This document shows, piece after piece, positions 63,401 to 64,000 of a stretch of 64,000 nucleotides of DNA (positions are counted from its first letter, which is position 1; the number at the start of each line of letters is the position of its first letter). The stretch is from Cinclus cinclus. Taxonomy: Eukaryota > Chordata > Aves > Passeriformes > Cinclidae. The stretch is taken from assembly GCF_963662255.1 (NCBI RefSeq), contig NC_085047.1:19750258-19814257 (forward strand), written 5' to 3'. The notes under the pieces were generated by a model, which saw only the letters and a list, made by a program, of their open reading frames with translations, searched no databases and was not told where the DNA came from. Position numbers and translations under genes: made by a program.

Positions 63401-64000
63401 CCCACTCCTTCCTTGAGGGAGGGCTTGTTCCCTGCTGGGTGTATGAGCTGGCTCTGCATGCATTTACATGTCTTCTGATAGCACCCAGAGAGTCACTCTT
63501 CCAAAATCCCTACAACTAGAGACACTGGGAGTCTACTGTGATGCTGTGATGATTAACACCAAACTAAATCCCAGTCGTGCAGACCTCTATCCCTGTGCCT
63601 ACCTCAGGAACTTGCGCTCTAGGCTGGGCTGTATGCGAGGATGAGCTTTCCCTTGCAGAACTAACAGGATGTTTTTGCATTTTGGCCCTCCCCATGCACT
63701 CATACACACATTTCCATGGACAACTTTTCAAGAGAGCACCTTGGGGTCTGAGAGCACCCTCCTGGTGCCAGCATCCCAGACGAGCTCCTGCATGGACACA
63801 GGAAGTGCTTTGCCACTCTTCTGAGGGTCAGGAAGGGGAAGACAAGAGATTTTAAGAATGAGTCTCTGCCTTCCCCACTGATGAAGATCCCTTTCACTTG
63901 CACCACTCTCTCTCCAAAACAAGGAGTTTGTTTTCTCCAAATTCCAAAACAAGGTTTAGCTCACCAGAAAGCAAAGCAAAGCAAATCAGCAAGGAAAGTG
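60485..64000. other. Non-coding sequence, no gene seen
   Basis: An A-run is at 61527-61537. Frames at 61309-61607, 62223-62944 and 63181-63519 overlap frames on the other strand and have no recognisable domain. TGTCCTGGTTTGG at 61682-61694 resembles the start of some passerine LTRs, but no matching end or flanking duplication was seen. Confidence 0.55.

Overview
This window reads as vertebrate nuclear DNA, almost certainly from a bird and probably a songbird. The main evidence is repeats: five truncated CR1 (chicken repeat 1) LINE fragments, the dominant LINE of birds, and one complete solo LTR whose sequence resembles endogenous retrovirus LTRs that I recall from passerine genomes. Base composition is moderate and CpG-poor outside a few patches, and there are many short A/T runs. 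I see no bacterial-style operons, phage genes, CRISPR arrays, tRNA, rRNA or snRNA genes.

I found no protein-coding gene that I can support. The longest open frames (up to 195 codons) have no recognisable domains, no convincing splice context and low-complexity composition, and several lie inside repeats. The window is best read as intergenic or deep intronic sequence.

Layout: a CpG-island-like block with a CCAAT box (about 1835-2330) stands near the left end. CR1 fragments follow at 4995-5185 (minus), 11220-11632 (plus), 19268-19612 (minus), 28309-28998 (minus) and 44303-44563 (minus). A 715-bp solo LTR with an exact 5-bp target duplication is at 33312-34026. A pair of diverged direct repeats of unknown family is at 39154-39385 and 40525-40820. 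A second, smaller CpG-rich patch lies at 42290-42530. Two short sequences about 2.4 kb apart (48536-48590 and 50929-50983) are inverted copies of each other. The right end has a motif-rich CpG-poor block (58060-58760), a weak exon candidate (58956-59127), a perfect hexanucleotide microsatellite (59261-59320) and a probable ancient MIR/core-SINE holding a perfect hairpin (60255-60480).

The sequence does not support a new multi-gene system. The observations most worth checking are the orphan CpG island, the LTR insertion with intact target duplication, the unclassified direct-repeat pair and the inverted repeat pair.
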